From the IMG/VR virus record IMGVR_UViG_3300025133_000621, positions 1-22,922 of that record: a stretch of 22,922 bases of DNA; one strand, 5' to 3'. The notes beneath the pieces were generated by a model. It was not told the origin of the DNA and made no database searches. It saw only the letters and a program-made list of their open reading frames with translations. This DNA is from a virus. Shown here one piece after another: positions 16,791 to 22,922 of this stretch (the stretch's first letter is position 1; every line of letters starts with the position of its first letter). The position numbers were made by a program, and so were the translations under genes.

Positions 16791-17028
16791 ACTCCCAATA
16801 ATCTATAATCATACCTTTTGGTACAACCATTATAGCATTTACATATTCTTTATCTTTATCGTTATGATAAATATCAGTCGAAAGAATAATTTCGTTCTCA
16901 TTGTCTGCTACTAACCAGCCGACTGTTGAGCGTAGTATAGGTTTTAATTTCTTTGCATCAACAACCAGAACATCTTGTGTATCTATCCAAGCATCTTCCC
17001 ATTTTATCTCTACAACTTTAGCCTTCAC
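16762..17028 (-). CDS. Conserved-looking small phage protein of unknown function
   Basis: This protein has 88 residues. Its GTG start lies 11 bases inside the end of nrdA, and the gene overlaps the next one by 29 bases. It is mainly beta-strand-like, with VEIKWEDAW near the start, LKPILRSTVGWLVADNE in the middle and an ending MIIDYWEYEF. It resembles short hypothetical proteins common in marine phages (from memory, not searched). There is no cysteine, signal peptide or membrane segment. Tight overlap on both sides supports translational coupling. I cannot assign a function. Confidence 0.72.
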   Translation of the reverse strand: MKAKVVEIKWEDAWIDTQDVLVVDAKKLKPILRSTVGWLVADNENEIILSTDIYHNDKDKEYVNAIMVVPKGMIIDYWEYEFDDTNSS

Positions 17029-18850
17029 AACTTAGACACCCTTCTTCATCTAATTTTATCCGGGGTATTTTTATGTTCACGTTTTCTGTCCCTCTCGCAG
17101 AATCAGAACGTAAGTAGTACAAAGATTTTAGTTTGTTTGCCCCCGCCCAATGAACATCATTAACGTACTGCAAAAAATCATTGTGGGTTTCTTGAGAAGC
17201 ATTGTGATCTGGTGGTTTGAAAAATAAATTAACGCTCTGACTTTGACAAATGTATTTCTGTCTCTGTTCTGCGTGTTCTATTATCCATATTTGATTTATT
17301 TCGGGAGCAGTTTTAAATACTTCTTTCTGCTCATCAGATAATATATCTAGATGTTGAACTGATCCTTCATGGGCTACAATGTCCTTCCAGATTTCTTCTA
17401 TTTTCTTTTTAGTAGGCACAAGCTCCAATAAAAGATCATCAAGATATTTATTCTTGACTTTAAAACTTCCTGTTAAAGTTTTGTGTGTATAAACATTAGC
17501 CCTATTAGGCTCTATAGAGGGGCTTGTACCGCCACATATAATAGAACTAGAGGCGTTAGGGGCAACTGCAAGTAAATGTGCATTGCGCCTTCCGCTTCCC
17601 TTCATGTCTGGACACTCTCCACGATCTTCGGCTAGTTGTCTTGTAGCCGCAGATGCTCTATCCTTTATAAAAGAGAATGCTTTGTTATTAAAAGAGGAAG
17701 CCCACATACTTTCAAATGCAATGTTATTTTTTTGTAGGTAACTATGGAACCCCATTGCTCCTAAACCTATAGACCTTTCTCTCATGGCTGAGAAAACAGC
17801 TTTAGAATAACCAGCTTGATCTTTGACTCCATCAATAAAATTCTGGAGTACATTGTCTAGCATAGTTATGAGATCAGATATGAAACTGTCTTCTTTAGAC
17901 CACTCATCAAAGTGTTCTAGGTTTACACTAGACAGACAACAAACCGCCGTTCTCTCTTCGTTTGTAGGTAAGATTATCTCAGAACATAAATTACTCTGTC
18001 TTATTTCTAGTCCTATCCTTTTCTGTTCTTCTGGTAAAGCCTCATTACATATATCTAAATTAACAAGGTAAGGTTCACCAGTTTCCATTCTTGTTTGAAT
18101 AAGTTGGAACCACAGGTCACGGGCTAAGACTGTCTTGACTGCCGTGTTAGTCTTGGGATCGATTAATCTCCACTCTTTATCTAGCTTTACTGCGTTTAAA
18201 AACTCATTCGATATGTTAATAGCATTATGAATGTTCAAACATTTTCTATTTAAATCCCCGCCTGTAGTCTTACGCATGTTTATAAACTCTTCTACTTCGG
18301 GATGGGAGATGTCTGTGTAAGCCGCATAGCTCCCTCTCCTTGTTACGCCCTGATTAAAGGCTAACATCTGAGAGTCTACAACGTGCATGAAGGGGATAGA
18401 ACCAGTAGACTTAGAACCGTTAGCAGTGTCCACACCGTTGCTCCGAACAGCGCCCCAACATCCACCGATGCCTCCACCTCCACTCGCGAGCCATATGTTC
18501 TCATCATAGTGGCTAGATAAACCAGTGCGGGAATCAGGAACAAAATTAAGAAAGCAACTGATAGGTAAGCCACGGCTAGTTCCCCCGTTACTAAGGATAG
18601 GAGTGCTAAACATGAACCAGAACCTACTAGCATACGAATAAAGTCGCTGTGCAAGATCATAATCAGTATGTCCTTTGTAAGTAGAGCCAAAAATACTGGC
18701 ACGAGCAAAAGCTTCTTGAGCATGAGTTTCATTCTCCCAAAAATATCTATCTTTTAATGTAGACAAAGCAAAAGAATCTAAATATTCTTCTGTCTCATAG
18801 TCTATCTTGATTCCTAAATAATCCTGTCTACCTATTTTGTTTAATGTCAT
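17018..18850 (-). CDS. nrdA: Class Ia ribonucleotide reductase, large (catalytic) subunit
   Basis: This protein has 610 residues. It reduces ribonucleoside diphosphates to deoxy forms with NrdB. Catalytic Asn287, Cys289 and Glu291 are in NLCSE. The redox pair is Cys99 (PISCF) and Cys304 (TAVCC). The loop ASGGGGIGGCWG and a C-terminal Cys-x2-Cys (GCLSCEG) for reactivation by thioredoxin are present. At 610 residues it is much shorter than E. coli NrdA (about 760), and the N-terminus enters the core domain directly with no ATP-cone, so dATP feedback through that domain is absent. This is common for phage enzymes. No thioredoxin or glutaredoxin gene is seen in the window, so a host reductant may be used. 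Identity is certain. Confidence 0.97.
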   Translation of the reverse strand: MTLNKIGRQDYLGIKIDYETEEYLDSFALSTLKDRYFWENETHAQEAFARASIFGSTYKGHTDYDLAQRLYSYASRFWFMFSTPILSNGGTSRGLPISCFLNFVPDSRTGLSSHYDENIWLASGGGGIGGCWGAVRSNGVDTANGSKSTGSIPFMHVVDSQMLAFNQGVTRRGSYAAYTDISHPEVEEFINMRKTTGGDLNRKCLNIHNAINISNEFLNAVKLDKEWRLIDPKTNTAVKTVLARDLWFQLIQTRMETGEPYLVNLDICNEALPEEQKRIGLEIRQSNLCSEIILPTNEERTAVCCLSSVNLEHFDEWSKEDSFISDLITMLDNVLQNFIDGVKDQAGYSKAVFSAMRERSIGLGAMGFHSYLQKNNIAFESMWASSFNNKAFSFIKDRASAATRQLAEDRGECPDMKGSGRRNAHLLAVAPNASSSIICGGTSPSIEPNRANVYTHKTLTGSFKVKNKYLDDLLLELVPTKKKIEEIWKDIVAHEGSVQHLDILSDEQKEVFKTAPEINQIWIIEHAEQRQKYICQSQSVNLFFKPPDHNASQETHNDFLQYVNDVHWAGANKLKSLYYLRSDSARGTENVNIKIPRIKLDEEGCLSCEG

Positions 18851-18959
18851 TGGTTGATTTCTTATTCCCTTTCTGATTATTAATTTTATATTTTTTATAA
18901 TCAGCCTGTTGTTTTTTCTTATTGTATTTAGCTATTCGTTCAGCTTTTCGATCCCACAT
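18828..18959 (-). CDS. Small Lys/Asn-rich basic protein just upstream of nrdA
   Basis: This is a 43-residue gene that fills the gap between the preceding gene and nrdA. The ATG at 18959 is preceded by AAGGA at a good distance of about 7 bases. It overlaps the previous gene by 20 bases and nrdA by 23 bases. The product begins MWDRKAERIAKYNKKK and is almost wholly Lys, Asn, Gln and Arg, with predicted helix at the start. Without it an 89-base non-coding gap would exist in an otherwise gapless operon. It may help couple nrdA translation, since nrdA has only a weak site of its own. Nucleic-acid binding is possible from charge alone. Function unknown. Confidence 0.55.
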   Translation of the reverse strand: MWDRKAERIAKYNKKKQQADYKKYKINNQKGNKKSTNDIKQNR

Positions 18960-19149
18960 TTTGAATATCCTTGTATATCTCCTGACGAACTCTGTTCTTT
19001 ATTTCTTTGTCAGCTTTAGTTATAACTTTAATATCCGTTATTTTTAATTTATAGTTCTCCCAATATGTAGCTTCGGGAGGATCGGTATTCAATTCATACT
19101 GCCATACATCCCCATCTATATCCGTAAAGAACATTTCTCCTTTACTCAT
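18940..19149 (-). CDS. Small protein of unknown function
   Basis: This protein has 69 residues from the ATG at 19149 (MSKGEMFF). GGAG lies 7 bases upstream of this codon, better than for the ATG at 19152 or the longer frame beginning at 19179. The N-terminal half is beta-strand-like (FFTDIDGDVWQYELN), and the C-terminal half is a charged helix. There are no cysteines and no membrane segment. It follows the DUF3310 gene by about 10 bases and is overlapped by the 43-residue gene. I do not recognise it. Confidence 0.65.
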   Translation of the reverse strand: MSKGEMFFTDIDGDVWQYELNTDPPEATYWENYKLKITDIKVITKADKEIKNRVRQEIYKDIQNVGSKS

Positions 19150-19159
19150 CATTGTTCTC

Positions 19160-19459
19160 CTATACCTTTGCAACCTCATTTATAAGTTTATCAAGATACC
19201 ATTTAGCTTTGTGTAAATCTTTAACATTATCTTTGTACCTAAACCGCCATACATATTTTAAAACATTGCCACGCAAGTAACCTTCGAATTCTTCTTTCGT
19301 GGAGGCAGCTTCTAGTGCTTCAATAAATTCTACTTTACCAATGTTATAATGTACTGGATGATTAACATCGTCTTTTAATGATAGGGTGTTACCTTCATCC
19401 TTGCTTAGTTCTTTATATACTGTATTCCATTCTTCCGGCGTTGCATCGTCAATACTCAT
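19160..19459 (-). CDS. DUF3310 (SaV-like) protein
   Basis: This protein has 99 residues from the ATG at 19459, which shares a base with the endonuclease I stop (TAATG) and has GGAG 9 bases upstream. A start at 19474 would give 104 residues. The core VNHPVHYNIGKVEFIEAL, then LRGNVLKYVWRFRYKD and LHKAKWYLDKLI, is the signature of DUF3310, a short family widespread in tailed phages, often beside replication or nucleotide-metabolism genes and sometimes labelled nucleotide kinase without firm proof. Family assignment is good; the biochemical role is unknown. Confidence 0.88.
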   Translation of the reverse strand: MSIDDATPEEWNTVYKELSKDEGNTLSLKDDVNHPVHYNIGKVEFIEALEAASTKEEFEGYLRGNVLKYVWRFRYKDNVKDLHKAKWYLDKLINEVAKV

Positions 19460-19902
19460 TACTTTATTCTCCATGTGTGAGGTAGTGTGTCTTCGCTATA
19501 CCATCTAAAATTATTTTTTTCTGCCCATTCTGCGTGGCTACGCTTAGTTCCATCTTTGCGTTTCTTTGCTTGAGGCATAGGGGAATAGGGTTCTGAAAAT
19601 AAAAATACAAGTTCCGTGTTATTAGGCAATGCCTTTCTTACCCATGTATATTTATTATATTCTTGGTAGTCCCAAAACCTTCCCTTCGCTTCAAGTAAAA
19701 TTGTTTTACCACCAAAAACTTTTATAAAGTCTGGATGATATTTATGTTCTACAATATATTCAACTGTATCACCATGATGTTCCCATCCTTTCAAAATACC
19801 CTGATGTAAATTATATTCCCATTTAGAATCATATGTTTCTGGAACATCCTTTTCTTTTGGTCTGACTATTCTTTGCTTTCTATACCCTTTTCTTATCTTC
19901 AC
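19459..19902 (-). CDS. T7 endonuclease I-like Holliday-junction resolvase
   Basis: This protein has 147 residues. The start is GTG in a GTGA overlap with the previous stop, with GGAGAG about 6 bases upstream. It matches T7 gp3, which resolves branched DNA during replication and packaging and helps degrade host DNA. The PD-(D/E)xK residues are visible: Glu29 (SKWEYN), Asp58 (HPDF) and Glu71-x-Lys73 (LEAKG). The C-terminal part (HAEWAEKNNFRW then TLPHTW) corresponds to the end of the T7 enzyme. Length is near that of T7 (149). It lies next to a nuclease and DNA polymerase as in T7-type genomes. Confident on family. Confidence 0.93.
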   Translation of the reverse strand: MKIRKGYRKQRIVRPKEKDVPETYDSKWEYNLHQGILKGWEHHGDTVEYIVEHKYHPDFIKVFGGKTILLEAKGRFWDYQEYNKYTWVRKALPNNTELVFLFSEPYSPMPQAKKRKDGTKRSHAEWAEKNNFRWYSEDTLPHTWRIK

Positions 19903-20174
19903 TTGCTTCTCTCCTTACAATCTTGAATTGTTATTGAAGATAAATCTTTAGTATAGGACAAAGCCTTTAATTGTTTAACAAACCATTTATGGGTATAAGA
20001 ACTTAAATGGCAAGTTCCATCATTATAATATAAATGAGTTTGTCTTGGTGAAAAATCTAAGACGTTATCAATATTATACGCTTTAGCGTTTTCTTTGTCA
20101 ACAAGAGACTGCATCCATTCTAATAAAAGTTCTTTAGCTCTACTCCTTATTACTTTCATTTTCTTAGCGTTCAT
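19899..20174 (-). CDS. Unknown protein between exonuclease and endonuclease I
   Basis: This protein has 91 residues. Its ATG overlaps the nuclease stop as ATGA, and its own stop overlaps the endonuclease I start as GTGA, so the three are translationally coupled. The N-terminus is a basic helix (SRAKELLLEWMQSLV). The middle contains THLYYNDG and HKWFVKQLKAL, and there are two isolated cysteines. No catalytic motif is recognised. Its place inside a replication-repair block suggests a DNA-related accessory role, which is inference from context. Confidence 0.75.
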   Translation of the reverse strand: MNAKKMKVIRSRAKELLLEWMQSLVDKENAKAYNIDNVLDFSPRQTHLYYNDGTCHLSSYTHKWFVKQLKALSYTKDLSSITIQDCKERSK

Positions 20175-21046
20175 CTAATAACTTCCTCAACTCTAGGCTC
20201 AGACATTACTTTAGTAAAGTAGGATAACCCCTTGTTATATTTAAATGTTCTTAGCCCTTGTCCATCATTAAAATCTTTAAAGCATTCAAATTTATGAGGA
20301 CAATAGACACAATTCTTATGTAGCTTTTTGTTTCCTTTTTTGCCTTCATACACAGGTTCATAGCATAGCTCAGTAGGGGGCTTAACTTTAGCTAAAGCTT
20401 TGAGTGTGTTATTTATTTTATCTTTTATAATAGGTTTATCAAGTTCTTCTGGAGCATAAAAACATAGCTCTCCATTTTCTTTATTGATAACTAAGAAGCC
20501 CCCGTTGCTGGTTCCCTCTGCCTCTTCATAACCTGATAGTTGTGGTATGTATCCAAAGGGATCGTCTTCTCTTAGTGAACCATTACTAAATTTTCTAAAA
20601 GCATAGCCTGACGCTGTTTTAATATCAACCACTTCGTTATCTATCTTACAATCCATGTGTCCAGAAATTCCCTCAACTTTAATTTCTTTTTGTTCAGAGT
20701 CTACAGTATGGTCTGTAAGTCTAGCAAGCATCAACACTACTTCTTCAAGTAAATGCCCATAAAGAAACTTAATAAATGTTTTAGGAGTGTGTGATTCTTT
20801 AGATACTTCTGAGTGTTTATCAAACCATAATCTTCTAATAGGCTTTCCTATGTTAGACATCCTTAATGAAAAGGAAGAGTCCCTCTTAGGCGGTCTAGCC
20901 CAAGACCTAAGAGCATCTTTCATCTTTTCCCCAAAGTCTTCTATAGCTTCATCAGTAATGTCTAAGTGCTGTCCCTCAGTAAGAGGAGTAAGCGCTTCAT
21001 AAACATCTTCAACTACTTTAGAAGTTAAATTGTTGTTGTTTGACAT
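20171..21046 (-). CDS. PD-(D/E)xK exonuclease, Cas4/RecB-like with Cys cluster
   Basis: This protein has 291 residues, with AGGAAG 7 bases before the ATG. Nuclease motifs in order are GHLLE (residues 97-101, His98 and Glu101), Asp132 in GHMDC, and Asp141-x-Lys143 in VDIKTA. These are the metal-binding and catalytic residues of the RecB/lambda-exonuclease superfamily. The C-terminus carries Cys246-x2-Cys249-x5-Cys255, the triplet that holds an iron-sulfur cluster in Cas4, AddB and Dna2. Cys228 may be the fourth ligand, because the usual N-terminal Cys before the PRxLW-like element is Lys68 here (SNIGKPIRRLWFD). It probably replaces T7 gp6 exonuclease in processing DNA ends. It overlaps neighbours on both sides. 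Nuclease identity is firm; the Fe-S cluster is inferred. Confidence 0.88.
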   Translation of the reverse strand: MSNNNNLTSKVVEDVYEALTPLTEGQHLDITDEAIEDFGEKMKDALRSWARPPKRDSSFSLRMSNIGKPIRRLWFDKHSEVSKESHTPKTFIKFLYGHLLEEVVLMLARLTDHTVDSEQKEIKVEGISGHMDCKIDNEVVDIKTASGYAFRKFSNGSLREDDPFGYIPQLSGYEEAEGTSNGGFLVINKENGELCFYAPEELDKPIIKDKINNTLKALAKVKPPTELCYEPVYEGKKGNKKLHKNCVYCPHKFECFKDFNDGQGLRTFKYNKGLSYFTKVMSEPRVEEVIR

Positions 21047-21470
21047 ATGATTCTTCCTGTATAATTTTCTTGCCCTTACGGACGTTAGGCATATAATGTA
21101 GTTCTTCCCATGTTCTTATGCTGTGACAGTTAGCGCACCTAACCTCACACTTTCTTACTTCTTCAAACAATTCTTTTATGTATCCTCTGTTTATTTTTTT
21201 ATTGGTTAGGTTCACTCTTCGTACCATTCTGGACATTTTTGCAGCGCCTCCTGATGCGGAAGCGTCTAAAAGAATGTGTTTGTTTTCTCTAGTGACATGA
21301 TCAAAGTGTAATGCTTTGGGATGTTTATTATAACCACAGTCTTTACATCCTCTTTCCATTTTAATTTTATTAAGCTTGTGATATCTTCTATCCCGTATAT
21401 ACTTACTATAATCTCGTGCGCTACAATTAATGCGTTTCACTCCAGTTACTCCCAATTTTATACTCTCCAT
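21018..21470 (-). CDS. HNH endonuclease, free-standing, between polA and exonuclease
   Basis: This protein has 150 residues from the ATG at 21470; a TTG at 21473 and a GTG at 21440 are other possible starts. The HNH core is visible: CKDCG, then ALHFDHV (His-Asp-His region), then Asn residues in VNLTNKKIN, then CANCH near the end. The four cysteines (Cys-x2-Cys and Cys-x2-Cys-His) should bind a structural zinc. The N-terminal 40 residues are very basic and would contact DNA. The gene overlaps the polymerase end by about 44 bases and the exonuclease start by 29. Such free-standing HNH genes beside phage DNA polymerase are usually homing endonucleases. I see no intron. A packaging role is unlikely at this site. 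Confidence 0.88.
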   Translation of the reverse strand: MESIKLGVTGVKRINCSARDYSKYIRDRRYHKLNKIKMERGCKDCGYNKHPKALHFDHVTRENKHILLDASASGGAAKMSRMVRRVNLTNKKINRGYIKELFEEVRKCEVRCANCHSIRTWEELHYMPNVRKGKKIIQEESYVKQQQFNF

Positions 21471-22922
21471 CAAGAGGACAGTTTAAATTATAATAGTCTG
21501 CTGTCTGTCTTATACAGTCAACACCTAATGATCCTACCACAGATGATACTTCTTTGTCAACTTCTATTTGCCACTCATCGTGGATGTTAGCAACAAAGTG
21601 TGCATTTAATTTTTTATCTTTGATGTGTTTATCTAGCATGATCAATGCTCTTTTCATTGCGACTGCACCCGCCCCTTGTAGCAGGGTATTGAGTGCGCTG
21701 TGCTGTGATCTAATAAATAACCTACGGCCATCTAGTGCTTTGATTGATCCCTTTGTAGCCGCTCTTGATACTCTATCTCTAAGAGTTTTAAGTGATGGGA
21801 GATTAGTAAGGAAGCGTTGTTTAAGTTCTCTGCCATCTTTTTTATTTCCTCCAACCACAGTTCCAAGCTTCGCATCTCCGGCTCCGTATATGAGGGCATA
21901 GATGAAAGTCTTAGCCTGATTTCTAGATTCAAGTCCTGCAAGCTTTTGATTAGTGGTGTGTATGTCTCCGTTGATGATTTCATTTATGTATTCCTTATCA
22001 TCCATATAATGTGCGAGCATTCTTAATTCCAAACCAGAAGCATCTATACCTACCAAATCATATCCTTCTGGTACAGTCCAACAAGCCCTACACTCTTTTC
22101 CGTAAGGAGAATTTATACTAGGACACTGTGCCATGTTAGGACTTCGATGCGTCATGCGTCCAGTAATAGTACCATTGGGATTTACAAAACCATGTACTCT
22201 CCCATCCTCTTCTAAAGAATCAAACCAAGAACTTATCTGTGCTATCCTCTTCTGATACATAAGATAGTCAGCTATAAGTTTAGCTTGAGGTATACCCTTT
22301 ATCTTTTTAAGAGTGCCTTCATCTACAATAGGCTGACCTGTAGGTGTAAACTTAGTAGGCTTCCACCCAAACTCTTGTAGGTACTCACCTATTTGTTTAC
22401 GTGAACCTAAGTTAAAAGGAATAACTTCTTTCCTTACCACTACATTGTCAGACTGCATAACTACATATTCACTAGTAGTTAGTCTAGCCCTACGGAGAGG
22501 CTTTGTATATTGTATCTCAGCCATCCTAGATAAAGAGCCGTCCTTATTATAGGACGGACGTAATGTAGTATAGGTAGTGTGTGGTTTAAATTCTTTATGT
22601 ACTTCTGCTACTACTTCATTAAGCTTCTCATTTAACTCTGCTGTTAATAGAGATGCCATCTTCTCATCAAACAAGAAGCCATGATCCCTTTGGTCATTTA
22701 AAATTCTAGCGGTCTCTTGTTCTAAGTCTATAGATTCTCTACTAAATCCGTTGGTTTCTAGTTTAAGTCTGTCATAAACTCTCTTGTTAAGAACAGTGTC
22801 ACGTTCACAATACTTAACCATATCCATAGAGAAGTTTTTAAAATCATCGTACTCTATCTTAGGCAAGCCGAGTCGGAAGCCCCATGATTTTAGACTATGC
22901 CCTCCATCCCTCACAGGATTTA
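21427..22922 (-). CDS. polA: Family A (T7-type) DNA polymerase, N-terminus outside window
   Basis: About 498 residues are visible, open to the window edge, so the start and first exonuclease motifs are missing. A GTG at 22914 is in frame but not a start, since coding sequence (N-P-V) continues upstream. The beginning aligns with the end of the T7 proofreading domain (HSLKSWGFRLG, then Exo III YCERD). Polymerase motif A is GIDASGLELRML near 22020-22060, motif B is RNQAKTFIYALIYGAG near 21890-21925, and motif C is IHDEW near 21570-21590. The residue equal to E. coli position 762 is Tyr, as in T7. The protein ends NWSETH. It replicates the phage genome, probably with host thioredoxin or without a factor. 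Confidence 0.97.
   Translation of the reverse strand, partial: NPVRDGGHSLKSWGFRLGLPKIEYDDFKNFSMDMVKYCERDTVLNKRVYDRLKLETNGFSRESIDLEQETARILNDQRDHGFLFDEKMASLLTAELNEKLNEVVAEVHKEFKPHTTYTTLRPSYNKDGSLSRMAEIQYTKPLRRARLTTSEYVVMQSDNVVVRKEVIPFNLGSRKQIGEYLQEFGWKPTKFTPTGQPIVDEGTLKKIKGIPQAKLIADYLMYQKRIAQISSWFDSLEEDGRVHGFVNPNGTITGRMTHRSPNMAQCPSINSPYGKECRACWTVPEGYDLVGIDASGLELRMLAHYMDDKEYINEIINGDIHTTNQKLAGLESRNQAKTFIYALIYGAGDAKLGTVVGGNKKDGRELKQRFLTNLPSLKTLRDRVSRAATKGSIKALDGRRLFIRSQHSALNTLLQGAGAVAMKRALIMLDKHIKDKKLNAHFVANIHDEWQIEVDKEVSSVVGSLGVDCIRQTADYYNLNCPLDGEYKIGSNWSETH

Noticed and set aside
18376-18732. 118-residue hydrophobic open frame in another frame of nrdA
   Set aside because: nrdA in this stretch carries conserved catalytic-domain residues including Cys99; the hydrophobic product is a frame shadow of that sequence.
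21018-21473. HNH gene as part of a group I intron interrupting the polymerase
   Set aside because: The polymerase frame runs uninterrupted through motifs A, B and C to its own stop codon, and the HNH gene lies after it.
21554-21901. 115-residue open frame on the plus strand opposite DNA polymerase motifs B and C
   Set aside because: The opposite strand encodes conserved polymerase motifs, and there is no independent evidence for this frame.
21427-22922. Polymerase of HMO-2011 type with an inserted DnaJ-like zinc domain
   Set aside because: No C-x2-C-x-G-x-G repeats are present between the exonuclease and polymerase parts that are visible here; the missing N-terminus could not be checked.

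Overview
The window is a stretch of a tailed-phage genome, most likely a marine, podovirus-like phage with a T7-type replication module. It is AT-rich and densely packed, with stop/start overlaps (ATGA, GTGA, TAATG) at many junctions. It carries family A DNA polymerase, T7 endonuclease I-like resolvase, a RecB/Cas4-type nuclease, class Ia ribonucleotide reductase and a series of very large virion-type proteins. No rRNA, tRNA, CRISPR or insertion sequence was seen, and no gene-free stretch longer than about 300 bases exists. The host cannot be named from the sequence.

Left part, plus strand (1-12500): six genes of the particle module. The first is cut by the window edge and is built on an unbroken 11-residue repeat of about 40 units. 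It is followed by a basic, amphipathic protein, an acidic small protein, and three large proteins of 662, 1287 and 1004 residues that look like DNA-ejection (internal virion) proteins. The 1004-residue protein contains a probable ADP-ribosyltransferase-fold domain and a C-terminal His/Asp/Asn-rich domain.

Middle, plus strand (12497-15331): a lysis-like module that begins with an M15 peptidase endolysin and ends with a two-helix membrane protein that carries a perfect EF-hand loop (candidate holin). Embedded between them is the most surprising gene of the window, a secreted protein that joins a c-type cytochrome domain to a copper type II, PHM-like monooxygenase. It is coupled by ATGA overlap to a small unlisted lipoprotein gene.

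Right part, minus strand (22922 down to 15334): the replication and nucleotide module, read towards the middle: DNA polymerase (5' end outside the window), HNH endonuclease, Cas4-like nuclease, unknown protein, endonuclease I, DUF3310 protein, two small proteins, NrdA, two small proteins, NrdB and a small protein. It meets the late module head-on with only two bases between the stop codons.

Together: the right module supplies dNTPs and replicates and resolves phage DNA, the left module supplies the particle and ejected proteins, and the middle releases progeny. The cytochrome-monooxygenase would act in the host periplasm and has no obvious place in any of these, so it is the best candidate for an undescribed auxiliary function.
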